A stretch of 64,000 bases of DNA from Apiospora phragmitis (lineage: Eukaryota; Ascomycota; Sordariomycetes; Amphisphaeriales; Apiosporaceae): positions 558,001 through 622,000 of the forward strand of contig JAQQWL010000005.1 of the NCBI GenBank assembly GCA_038363925.1, in the 5' to 3' direction. The stretch's first letter is position 1. Each line of letters starts with the position of its first letter. Of this stretch, positions 44,301 through 54,466 are shown piece by piece. The position numbers and the translations under genes are program-made. The notes under the pieces were generated by a model. That model was given only the letters and a program-made list of their open reading frames with translations, was not told the origin of the DNA and did no database searches.

Positions 44301-44981
44301 GCCTTTGTCTCGGAAAGAGGTGATGCAAACCTACCACTACATTTGTTTATAGCTATCGTCGGTCGCTAGGGTTTATTGGATATTCCTTTCGGCATGACCT
44401 CTATCATCCTGTCCGAATTCTCCCTCAAAGTATCTGTTTACGTGGACACGTCATCAAGCAATCAATTTCTGTATATGCTTTGAGCAGTACAATACTGCAC
44501 AGTATATAACTGTAAAGAACGTAGTGTGACTTATGTACTTCTTGTTACGTTATGTGGTGCCTCAGCTTCGAGGCTGACATTCTATTTTCGGGTTTTAGCC
44601 ACTATCTGGCCCACTATAAACCTACATTCCGTCGGCTAATTTGAGAAGACCAATTTGTAGCTTTTCAAAGGAAAGAAGCCTGGTGACTAGTTGAGTCTCT
44701 GTAGCTCCGGCGATGAGCGGTATCTTATGCTTCAACCGGATGACAGCAATGAAACAGCGAATATGCGCCGGGGCTCAGGCACCGGGCAATCGCTAGAAGA
44801 AATATTACTTATGGCAGAATCTAGCCAGACCTGGTCGTTGACTACAGTAAGATACTAGAGGAGCCCTCGGAGCGTTAAATGGGACGCGCGCTGATGCTCT
44901 TGTCAACGGCTTCCATTTTCCAAACAAGGGCGACTTTAGCCTTCACTGACGACTCATCTGAACATGCAGTTCTCTATTTCA
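44301..44981. other. No gene recognised
   Basis: Nothing assignable on either strand. Confidence 0.4.
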
Positions 44982-45264
44982 ACAGTACATGCATACAGTA
45001 CAGTAAAATCCAGGTTCAGCCTCCACCTGTCTGATATTAAAAATAAGAACCCGAAGTACTGTGGGGCGCCTGCGCCGCGCGTAAGCAATATGGGAGAAGT
45101 ACCGGTCCTCGCCAAGCAAGACTTTCGTAGGGCTGCAAATGCGGCGCTGACAAGTACCGCTACGGCTAAGCCCTGAACTCCCACTGATTTGGAGCCAATG
45201 ATGGATCGTTGGATTACTGTACACCCTAGGTAGAAGGGAAAATTGCGCTGACTGTATGTACTGT
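44982..45264 (+). mobile_element. Dispersed MITE-like repeat, copy 2 (best defined)
   Basis: 283 bp. The left end ACAGTACATGCATACAGT and right end ACTGTATGTACTGT form short inverted repeats (ACAGTACAT..ACAGT in each). The interior matches 7588-7860 over its length and the left ~80 bp match the inverted copy near 51.1 kb. There is no coding capacity. Three related copies in one window support a mobile origin. Confidence 0.65.
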
Positions 45265-45837
45265 GCCTCGAAAGTGACTTTATCCACAAATTCGTAAAAG
45301 AAGCGAGACAGCTTTACGCCAAGCTAGAATTGCATTGAATGTTGAAGATGATATATAATTTAAATTTAAAGGATGGAAACCCATTCTAAAATTGCGTGTA
45401 TTATAACCCGCGCACTTTACGTTTTAGTATTTGTAAACAGGAATTCAAGCTTTATGTTATCGGTAACCGCCGCAAACTCGCTATGAACGGCGATTCCTGC
45501 GAGGGTCTACTTCGAGGCTAGAACGCGTCTAAGGAGAATGCGACCGAGATACTTCTGTTACATACTTACATTAGTTGTGCCTCTAAACCTCGGAAAAAAA
45601 GAAACAGAAGCTTAGAGAATCTATTAAAGAGGGTAAAAACGATAGAAAAGATCCTTAGTCATCTCTACGACAGCTTTGGGGCTGATTATTATGTCTGGGC
45701 CTACATACCGAAAGTACGAAGGCACTACATACTCCAGTCTGTAGAAGGGGTTTCACCGCTGCTACCAGGCGACATAGTACGTTTTTAACTTACCTTGGTA
45801 TCACCGTGGCTAACTGTCGGAAGGAGAAAAGATATCC
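45265..45837. other. No gene recognised
   Basis: Unassigned sequence between the MITE and a pair of hairpins. Confidence 0.4.
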
Positions 45838-45896
45838 CCCACCTGTCCATCTAGTAGGTGGGAGTAAAACCGTAAAGTGAATTAGCTCTTTACGGT
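45838..45896. repeat. Two adjacent perfect hairpins
   Basis: Hairpin 1: CCCACCT (45838-45844) pairs with AGGTGGG (45856-45862). Hairpin 2: ACCGTAAAG (45869-45877) pairs with CTTTACGGT (45888-45896). The loops are 11 and 10 nt. Function is unknown; it could be a structured RNA or a remnant of a mobile element. Confidence 0.5.
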
Positions 45897-46503
45897 GGAT
45901 CTTAGCAGTGTGCGGTATATAATACTTTTTTCTTCTTTTTTCTTTGGCATAATAGGAACTTATGTACAAGAATTATGCGAAAGCTTATTCCACCTGGTAT
46001 TGTAGACGCAAGACAGAAACCTCAACTGTGTTATCGCACTTTTGAGATGCGTTTGGTTCACATCACGATTTCTTCGAAACCTAAAAGGTTAATTGAGAAA
46101 TCCTCCCCGCAAAGTTGCAGCCTTCGGCTCGAATTTCATTGGCTTGCTTGTGACATTGTGTAGAACTTTCATAGGGATATAAGGTCTGGAAATATTGTTA
46201 AGAAAAAAGGGGAATCTTCGACTACGATAAAGGTACAGATCGCCCAGATCCTCTACTGACGCTACACCATTATCTTTAGTAATAGTACCAAACATGCAGA
46301 AAAGTTTCGATCACGTGACTCAATTTGGTGCCAAGTCCATTCGTAGCCGCAGCTATCCGATTATAGCCAACGTGGCTGGAGGAGTCCCCCGTTTCTCGGT
46401 GCGTTTTATTGGTAGATCGTAGGCGCAAAGCGCCGGAGTGTTGCTAGTAGTCTATATAAGAAATCTAGAGGAGTAACGTCCATTCTTCGCTTTTCGCAAC
46501 AGT
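45897..46503. other. No gene recognised
   Basis: A TATA-like CTATATAAG occurs at about 46453 on the plus strand, but no plus-strand gene follows. Confidence 0.4.
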
Positions 46504-47429
46504 GTGCCACTAGGAGTTCATTTCACATGAACAATGGAATGGGCACAAGCAGCTCGCGGGTCGCACATCTCGGCGTTGGCCTGGTGGGCGGCGACCCGGA
46601 CCTGGGTGTTGCGGCCTCGGGGATCTCGGGGGTCTCGTCCTGGATGCGGTCGTCGACGGTGCCCTCGGGCGCCAGGTCGACCTGATCCAGGACGGCATTG
46701 TCCTCGCCCAGCAGCACGCCCTTCTCGTTGGTGGCCTTGAGCTCCTTGCCGATTAAGTTCTGGCTCCCGGCCAGTTTGCCAAGGATGTTGCCGTTCTGGT
46801 CCTTACGGAGACGGCGAAGGGACCTTGGAACAGGTCGACGACCTTGACCGTGACGGAGGGGCAAACTCAGTGGATCTCGAAGGGAGCCTTCTTGCCAAGC
46901 CCTTCAGCTTTGTCTTCAGCACCCTTCACTGCACCTTCGGCTCCGTCCTTGACGTCTTCAGCACCCTCAGTAGTCTCGTCGGCCTCGCCGATGATCTCGC
47001 CAACCTTGCGGGTGGCGCCACCAAGAGCATCGTCAACGGTGTCGATGGTACCCTTGACGGTACCTGTGGCTTTGCCGGCAGCCTTGTCAACAGCCCCTAG
47101 GCCGCGTTCGAGGCCACTGCCTTCCTTAGACCCACCACCTTCTTGCCTCCTGGGCAAGCTTGTTGGTCTCCTTAGTGGCCTTGGAGCGGCTCGTGTAGTC
47201 CAGCTCCTAGGCGGCTTCCTCGAGGGGCTCGGCCTTGCCGTCGAGGACGCTGCCCCCTTGGGTGGCGATGTAGCAGACGAAATCCTCCGCGTTGCCATCG
47301 TCATGATGACCTCGCCCTCGCCGCCTTCATGAGTCGAGGGGCCCAGGTAGTCCTATGAACCTCGTCGTCAATTGGTTATACGGAGTCTTTGACTTTGTCG
47401 TTGTCTTTGGTAGGTTCTGTGTCGGTCAT
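46504..47429 (-). pseudogene. DUF3659/LEA-like repeat protein pseudogene
   Basis: Start MTDTEPTKDNDKVKDS at 47429. Then GNAEDFVCYIATQGGSVLDG followed by KAEPLEEAA, a TAG, and ELDYTSRSKATKETNKLAQE. After a frame change comes a long Gly/Glu/Asp/Lys-rich LEA-like part (AVDKAAGKATGTVKGTIDTV, EGAEDVKDGAEGAVKGAEDK). A further frame change leads to KDQNGNILGKLAGSQNLIGK and GVLLGEDNAVLDQVDLAPEG, which match the DUF3659 repeat pattern (D-x-x-G-N-I-x-G-x-L). DUF3659 proteins are abundant in fungi, often with many repeats, and have no firm function. One nonsense and at least two frameshifts inactivate this one. Confidence 0.6.
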
Positions 47430-49564
47430 GCTGGACGACTCGTCGGTTGGTTTGGTCCATGGCGTCGCCGGCAGTCTTCCGTGTTCGCATGGTGGCCTTC
47501 TCTGCGCTGTCGCTTGCTTGGTTGCAACCGATGATGTATAACTAGATACAATAGTAGAGTAGGATTATTATCAATAGCGTAATGGGTGTCTTGTTCCAGC
47601 GGACATACTGACGACGGGGGTGGGGCTGTACCCGGAACCTCCGTCAGTCAGTAGATGACGCCGGCCCGGAGCCGGACATCCCTTCACGCGGACATGGTGG
47701 CCGGGTTGCAGGCGATGGGCGACCCGTGGCCCAGGAAAGGAATCGCTTCTCGCTGCGCCGCCGGGAGGTTTTTTGTCGCGTCACGTCGGCGACCGATGCG
47801 TGCGTTGGTTTGCTGTCGTGCTGGGCCTTCGTGACGTGATCGGAAACGCGGCTATGTAGAGTCGACAGCACTCACGCGCGTCCTGATGCACGCTGAGGTC
47901 TGTACACAGAGGTACAACGCAGCGGTGAGGTGTTATCCAAGCCCACAGACAGAGGTTCTAGCAGTACCTGTCGGTGCACTGTCTGCTGCACCAGGCCCGG
48001 CGGTGGGGTCATGTGCTGCGCGGCACGGACCAACTAGTCGCCTCGCCCCTCTGTCCTTGACAAAGTTTGTTGACGTTTCTTTTGGTCACCTCCGAGCCAG
48101 AGACCTCGAACTCTGAACTTGTCCAGCACACGTGCACTCTCTTGCTCGGCCCTACAGTTGAAATGCTGGCTTGCTCGTCCCAGCCGCCCGTTGCGTACCT
48201 CAGCATGCGGCCACTTGCAACAAGGCTCGAGCCAGTCTCGCCCACTACTTCAATGTGCACGCCGGTGTGAACAAGTGCAGGCCCCCAAGCTAGGACTTCG
48301 TCGAAGTTGTCCACGATATCGTCACCGCTTGAGCAGCATACACTCGATGATCTCAATGTATTGTTTCCAGGCGCAGATCTGGCGAAGCTGAGCGGTCGCA
48401 ATCCCGCTCGGCATCTTCTCACCAGCTCGTTCCCAAGATTTCGGCAAACACTCGTCCCAGACGCCTATCTCCGCCGCAGCCAACGTACGTCTTAGCTTAG
48501 TCAACCTGAAGCACATCAACTATCAGAGGGCCAACCGATGCAGAGCCTCATCCGACGGACCCGTTCGCGCATCGAAGAAGATGCGACACAAAGCCGCTCG
48601 CCCCCCCAGAATGCCGACGTGGATCCCACATCTTGGCCGTGATGATTGCGCTGGCGCAACGGCCCGGGGCGGACAAGGCGAAGATGGAAGGACGGGTCAT
48701 CACGACGTCCACAGAAGAACGGGGGTGACACATTCTGCATTCTGCATCTACAAGGCAACAGTGCCTGGCACGCTCCTGGCTATGTTTTGCAATCCTGACA
48801 AGCTCTATGATATAGGCGATGCCGGGCTTGTCGTCAGATACCATAGGGCCACTGCTTGGTGTCGCCCCTGTTACGCCTCCTGCGCCATCTCCTGCCGCGT
48901 CTCCTGCCACGCCGAAGCACAAGCACGGAGGACAGGAGATTGGTTCAATCTTCAAGAGACGGCAGGCGCGGGTAGTGGCCATATCGCGCATCATGAAAGG
49001 AAAGCCGAGGATACAGTCAGCGCCATGCCCACAGACTCCTTATTTGCGGATCGAACGGCAGGCGGCAATGGCGCGAACGGGCAGCGGGGGAGCAGGTGGG
49101 ACTTTGGGGCGTGACTGGGCACGTGTTTGGTTGCGGCCGGGAAGGAGTGCGATGCATGTGGCACGACGATTTGTAATGGAATGGCGCGGGTGACGATGGA
49201 CTTCATGGAATCAGACCCGTACGACCCCTGTCTTGCACGACACAATGCCCTGGGCTGGAAGCGTGGACTGGCAGCGACTCACCTCCACGGCCGGCGGGGC
49301 CAATAGCACTGCGTGTGCTTGGGGGCAACGAGCCATGTCAGGATCGTTATTAGCGGTGCCATCGATCCAACGCGGATGTTGTAGCAGCGGCAGTCATCAA
49401 GCCGAGGTGGTGGGACGGAATTGGCAGGCATACAGGAGCATAGAGTATACTACTGCATACCTCCAGGCATCATCCAGGTACTCAGTAAACTTTCATGATG
49501 AGTAAGAGCATTCATTACCCGTCCCTTTTTTAGATCAGGTGTCTGACATATTTCACTTGGAACC
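47430..49564. other. No confident gene
   Basis: Several overlapping frames of 100-177 codons exist on both strands (for example 48581-49114 plus, 48548-48994 minus). None shows a domain I recognise, and they contradict one another. Confidence 0.3.
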
Positions 49565-49831
49565 GTGCGGCACGTCCTATCGTCCAGAAGCAGTCCAAGC
49601 CACGAAGGCCACGTGCGAGTGGTCCAAAGCCGGCCCAAGCCTCAGTGCTGGGAACACGGGTGCAACGGTCGACAGTTCTCCACCTTCAGCAATCTGCTCC
49701 GACACCAACGCGAGAAGTCAGGTCAGGCAGCCAAGGCAATCTGCCCAAACTGCGGGGCTGAATTTACACGAACGACGGCACGAAACGGCCACCTCGCCCA
49801 CGACAAATGCAAGCAACGCAGGAACTCATAG
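49565..49831 (+). CDS. C2H2 zinc-finger protein (small, possibly 3' exon)
   Basis: The 88-residue frame carries two adjacent finger-like motifs. The first is C-W-E-H-G-C followed by [16 protein letters not shown] (C-x4-C, F, L, H; second ligand imperfect). The second is [20 protein letters not shown] followed by DKCKQRR (C-x2-C-x12-H and a C). This pattern is common in fungal C2H2 regulators. No upstream exon was identified, although the first ~25 residues are Ser/His-rich and could be non-coding. A DNA-binding role is inferred. Confidence 0.55.
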   Translation: MRHVLSSRSSPSHEGHVRVVQSRPKPQCWEHGCNGRQFSTFSNLLRHQREKSGQAAKAICPNCGAEFTRTTARNGHLAHDKCKQRRNS

Positions 49832-50800
49832 GAGTCCTTGCCGGCACTATTTCTCTTCTTCTACCGCCTGTACAAACCAGCATGTACTCTAGTTAATACA
49901 TCTTCAGGAATAAAGAATGACTCTCCATGAACTATAGTAATAGAGCTCACTGTGGGTCCGGTTCATTCATTCGGGTAGAGCTATGGCCGGTCCCCTGCGC
50001 ATGCAGGCCCAGGTGAAGAATCTTACTAGCCTTGCGAGACTACTGTTTTCCAAACACGGGTTCCTTGTTGCTACAGTAAGCCACATAAACTAGAGCGCGA
50101 GCGAAATCTCGTTGCTAGTGGAAAGGTAGGTAAACAACATCGAAATCGCCATTCCGAGATGCGTACATCGAGACAGCCTTGTAGATCTGGGACGGTTCAG
50201 GTTCCAATACCTTAACATATCCAAGGTATTAGATCATATACGACTAGTAGTCTGTACAGATTGTTCCAGGGGGCCTGAAACGCTTCGCGCAATCCCTCCC
50301 TTTCCTCGCCATAACAAAGAAGAGTTCGAAAATTGAGTAATTGCACAAAAGTCATACGAAATGTCTAAAATGACCGCCTTGAGGGCACACAAATGCACAG
50401 CATATTGACACCTTAATCTGCAGGCTACACTGGAGTGTTGGAATGTCAGCCTTACTCTCAGGCTGCCATCCACACTACATCACAAGGGCTTCGCCTCATA
50501 TGTGGAGTCACCCTTTCGCTATCCCTTTATCCCTTCATAGTAGAAATACGCAACAGATCGAGGGACTCTCGTGACTCTCCAAAGGAGTTTGAAAAACGCC
50601 CAAGATACACCCTAACATTCCCTCTGCCAAAGCAAATGAATGCACGATTGTGCAAATGCGGCTGTCCTGCTCGTCATGCTCGTCATGCTCGTCACGAGGA
50701 TGCCTCACGGGGGCTCCTACTTTGAGGCGTAGCCCAACCCCGCCCCCTGTCGGTCGCATTCCTCTGCCTCTTATCTGTAATAACTACTTGAGATATTTTT
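49832..50800. other. No gene recognised
   Basis: A 9-bp tandem GCTCGTCAT (three copies, about 50672-50697) and an 8-bp-stem hairpin AATACCTT...AAGGTATT (50206-50230) are present. No coding region is recognised. Confidence 0.4.
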
Positions 50801-50840
50801 GTGGAAATGGAAAGAGGAACTAGGCCTTTGAAAGAGGGGA

Positions 50841-51135
50841 TCAGGGTAGAATGCCGCTACTGCGGTTACTGCCGCCGCAGATGTATCTCGAGGTCCGCAA
50901 GGGCATCGATCGTTTATAGGCTGGCGGGCCCGTACTCGTGGGTAGAGAAGTCAATGAGTGTCCGGCAGGCACCCAGAGACGCATCGTGATCTGGGGTCTC
51001 TTCGTGACTGGGGCGGTTCCGCACGAGCAGGGCGGCGGTATCGTAGAAAGAAAATAAAGAAGCCCCATAGTACGTAGGACTGGCATTTTTCACATATCTA
51101 TCGCGGACGCTGAACCTGGATTTTATTGTACTGTA
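50841..51135 (-). repeat. Dispersed MITE-like repeat, diverged copy 3
   Basis: Read on the minus strand it begins GTACAGTACAATAAAATCCA, continues GGTTCAGCGTCCGC and, 40 bp on, GTACTATGGGGC. These are the same landmarks as the left parts of 7588-7860 and 44982-45264. The far end has diverged and could not be placed. Confidence 0.5.
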
Positions 51136-51354
51136 CTATATGCACCGTATCCATTTCGGGCTTTGCTTATCCTGACCTTGTGTATCCATAAATCGATTAC
51201 TATACTCCTGGATTACTTTATGCTCAACCAAACCATGAGCCAGAAGCTGCTGACAGTTTATATTCTCCTTGGAAATGCAGTTGCCCCTGTCAGCGTCTGT
51301 AAAAAGAGCTTTTAATATAAATCCGGCCAGCGTCGTCTTCAGCGCGTATCCCAC
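51136..51354 (-). repeat. Repeat-borne gene fragment (family B), copy 3
   Basis: The most open copy, with 72 codons: KALFTDADRGNCISKE, then QQLLAHGLVEHKVIQ and NRFMDTQGQDKQ. Related fragments lie at 16.0-16.4 kb (plus) and 7.9-8.2 kb (minus). The parent gene was not recognised. Confidence 0.6.
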
Positions 51355-51396
51355 TCTCTGTTATTTCGCCTATATACTGTTCCCCCTTAACTTAAA

Positions 51397-52185
51397 ATGA
51401 TAAACCTCCCGCTCGAAGCTTTTTATTTTTTTAACTTTAGTAGTGTTGTTGTTGCAAACTATACTCGAGCTTTGATTTATCGCTGTTTTAAGTTTCTAAA
51501 ACGGCGTAGCAGTATTGTTTTTCTTTTATATATTGCAACGAGTACTGTTGAGGTATTAAGATATTACGTATAACTAGCTCTTTCGTTAAACCTAAAGGGA
51601 TTCTAATCGAATATTATCGATATAATACTAGTAATCCTTTAAACGGCGACATTATTTCAATTAACGCGGGATCGAATTATTTTAGGCTATAGGCCTGTGC
51701 TCAGACCGATATACCACTTATAAGTAATTATACGACTTTTATTTTTAGTCTTTGCCTAAATTTATGCGTAACGATTATTATATAAAGTAAGTATAATGAT
51801 TAACTTAAGTTTCGTTTATTCAAGACTTATTACATATATAGCCCGAAGCCTTTTTATTGGGCGCACGATATTACACGGAAATATCTATACGATTTCGGTA
51901 TTACTTAATAGCGCGCTATTAGCTATGCATAATATAAAAGTGCCATTGGGCCCTTATGTTTTGGTGATATGTTCCGTAGGTTTTGTCTGGCTGGAACGGT
52001 GGACGGCGCGAAAAAGAGTTCAGTATTTGAAACTTGCAAGCGTTATGGGTTCTAACTGCCTATACGAAAGCGATCGGTACATATGGTGGGGTATTATGGA
52101 AGGCTGGATTGTGCGTTTATTATATTAGATCGGAATTGTGGAAACAGCGATACTTAGGGATGGATGGGTAGATACGAAGACGTGA
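51397..52185 (+). pseudogene. RIP-broken full-length copy of the 261-aa membrane protein
   Basis: The same start context as at 16.5 kb and the same frame for 263 codons without a single net indel. Stops are TAA 51571-51573, TAA 51604-51606, TAA 51640-51642, TAA 51721-51723, TAA 51757-51759, TAA 51769-51771 and TAG 52126-52128. C-terminal segments WLERWTARKRVQYLKL and WWGIMEGWIVRLL are unchanged. Differences from the 16.5-kb gene are mostly transitions, so the two copies differ chiefly by RIP. Confidence 0.85.
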
Positions 52186-52216
52186 TACAGTACCTCATCT
52201 CGACCGATTTGTATCG

Positions 52217-52620
52217 CTAGAGTATTGATAAATTCCCGCCATGTTCTGAAATAGTGTTAATTTCTAATGTAAGAACTCCCCCGATCATGTACGCAACACT
52301 CCCGGGCCTCGATTTATTAAAAGAACAAGTGGTAGTATTGAAAAGGTTCCTTATACCATAAGGCCTCCAAATTACGAGAGGAAGCAGCCGGTTCTTGTTT
52401 CGCACGCGACACCGATGATGTGTCTCTCGACAGCTCGTCGGGCTTGTTCTGGGAATCCCTCGCTGTCCCTCGCTTCGCTTTAAGCTTCTTGTCTGCGATC
52501 AGTTCAATAAACTATGTACCTCCGCGACGAAACGAGAACAAGGCTCACGATGTTTCCTTTGGTTGAGCCGGTTCTGGATCCTTCGACGCTCTGTCTGGTC
52601 AGATACCTTTGTCCGTGCCA
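52217..52620 (+). repeat. Conserved 3' flank of the membrane-protein family, copy at 52 kb
   Basis: Colinear with 21870-22320. Shared blocks include AGAACTCCCCC, AGGCCTCCAAA, GATGATGTGTCTCTCGACAG and CTTCGCTTTAAGCTTCTTG. It directly follows the broken gene copy. Confidence 0.7.
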
Positions 52621-53164
52621 ATAACAGCAAGCAGGTATTTCAAGCATTTCACATAATAATCCATCACAGTTCTCCCCCAACACTACTTGAAACAACTACT
52701 GGCGAAATGAAGAGCCAGCGACTGACCAATTGATGGGCACCGTGTGCTATGCAGAAAATCAATCAGTTGGTAGCGAAAGAACTTGTAGTATAGCACTGCT
52801 GCATTATGTTCTATCGAGTGTATTTTATCCTCCTAATAATTGTATAACGACATAAGATTGAATTAAAAGCGCTAGCTAAATTATGCTGTGAAACTAAAAT
52901 GTTGGACCTTGGAACCCTTCCGGGGAGAAATCTCGTATTCTACCCCCCTTTTTATTTTTAAATTATGTTAGCTTCGTTTTCGTCGCTTAAGCCCTTAAAG
53001 AATGGACTATTAGTGTGGTCCGCGGGTCGCATATCCTGTGCTGTGTTTTAAGAATAAATTGTGAAGCCCTGTTGCGATTGTAAGGTCGATTCGTAATCCC
53101 TCGTAACCTGAGCTCTATTAGCCGAGTCGAATATAGGATTCGCTTATATATTATAAGATAGGGT
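52621..53164. other. No gene recognised
   Basis: AT-rich spacer downstream of the WOPR pseudogene; nothing assignable. Confidence 0.4.
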
Positions 53165-54466
53165 TTAAAGCTGAAAATTGCTGTTATCGTAAGATGTCAC
53201 ATGTTTAGCGCTGCTGTTATACATAACCCTATACTGGGACGATGCTACTGATGCCGCCAGGGAACCGTAAATTGATTGCGCACTGAAAAGGCCGCGGCTC
53301 ATCCCGTGGCTATCGAGCAAACCACTGCTGGTTATCACGCTATTCGGGACGACCGGCGTGCTATTCATGTGGCTTATGCTAAGAGATAATATAAGCCTAT
53401 AGCTGTTGTGTCCGCTCTCGTTAGTATTATAACCGTTGTTAGTTATTGTATTATGCCGCCGCGAGGGTATTTGTATCGACGGGAAGTTCGGTGGCTGTGC
53501 TGGTAGGCGAGAGGCTTCGTAGCTATCGCCTGAGGGTGGCTAAGAGAAAGCAACCGGCGGCGGCGGTAAAGTGTGAGGATTTACCGCATACAAGTTGGCT
53601 TGCATAGGGTATCCTGCAGCCCATCCTGTTTGGTGGCCGTGATGTATATTGGGCACGAACATGGCTTGAGAACCACCGTACGCCATGTCGGGCGGAATAT
53701 GGCCCTGGGAGATGAGCACTCCCACCCGGTCGTCCATGATTGGCTCGACCGGGGCGCGGAAGTTCCTAGCCGAGATTAAGGCAGCGCGTGGCGTGATATA
53801 CTGTAACACGGGGGATTCTAGGGGGGTGCGTAGTTTATTTTGAATCACGTTTTTAATGTTATAGTACGAGATGAGGTGGTACTGCATTTTGTTGTACTTC
53901 ACACTGATCGTCTTCTTCACCAGACCGTCCGGTTTGAATCTGTAGCTGTCCACGAGAGATCCTACTAAGGCTCTATTGGTATCCTCGTTGTTACTTGACG
54001 CATCCGAATACTGGGAAGTTAAACCGCCTATGTTTATACCGCTTAAGCTAACCGAGTTCGCCTTGGAGTTTGTGGTGGGTTTTGATACTCCATTGGTGCT
54101 CTTCTTGTCCTTCTTCACGACACTCCTCTTCTCGGCCGGCTGGAATGGCTTTTCGAGTTCGCGGTACAGCAGGAATTTGCCCAATACACGGCTAGGGCTC
54201 CATAGGACGCCGTCGGTCTACCGCTTGATGCCGCTCGAGTGCTCCTCGTAGATGAAGACGTTACCGCTGCGGATTAGATTCGCTCGCTCTCGGTCATGTG
54301 GCCGATAAGGTACGTAGGATATGCGATGAGTCAAACACGCCTCGAACAGGACGAGAGCGTCCATCGTCGAGTTGATATAGCCAACAAATGATGGCTTCAA
54401 TGTGACCCCAAGCGATGTGTGGTGATGGTGGTGAGCCATCGCTCCTCCCGCCACTCTATCCGACAT
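53165..54466 (-). pseudogene. WOPR (Gti1/Pac2) transcriptional regulator, RYP1/WOR1/SGE1-like, broken
   Basis: One minus frame of 434 codons from ATG 54466 to the stop at 53165, interrupted by TAG 54218-54220 (codon 83) and TAG 53540-53542. The N-terminal WOPR box reads PSFVGYINSTMDALVLFEAC then HDRERANLIRSGNVFIYEE and SGIKR. The first stop replaces the residue that is tryptophan in this family (GIKRW). It continues TDGVLWSPSRVLGKFLLYRE. The second WOPR box has PDGLVKKTISVKYNKMQYHL and ISYYNIKNV. The C-terminal half is Pro/Asn/Ser-rich, as usual. Family members are master regulators of morphology, conidiation or effector genes in fungi. Both stops fit RIP and the length is normal. Whether an intact paralogue exists elsewhere cannot be seen here. 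Confidence 0.92.

Noticed and set aside
46453..46740. TATA box plus 68-codon plus frame
   Set aside because: The frame is antisense to the DUF3659-like coding text, which has family motifs.
48548..49193. Competing frames of 124-177 codons on both strands
   Set aside because: No motif, no splice-supported extension and mutual overlap, so no frame could be preferred.
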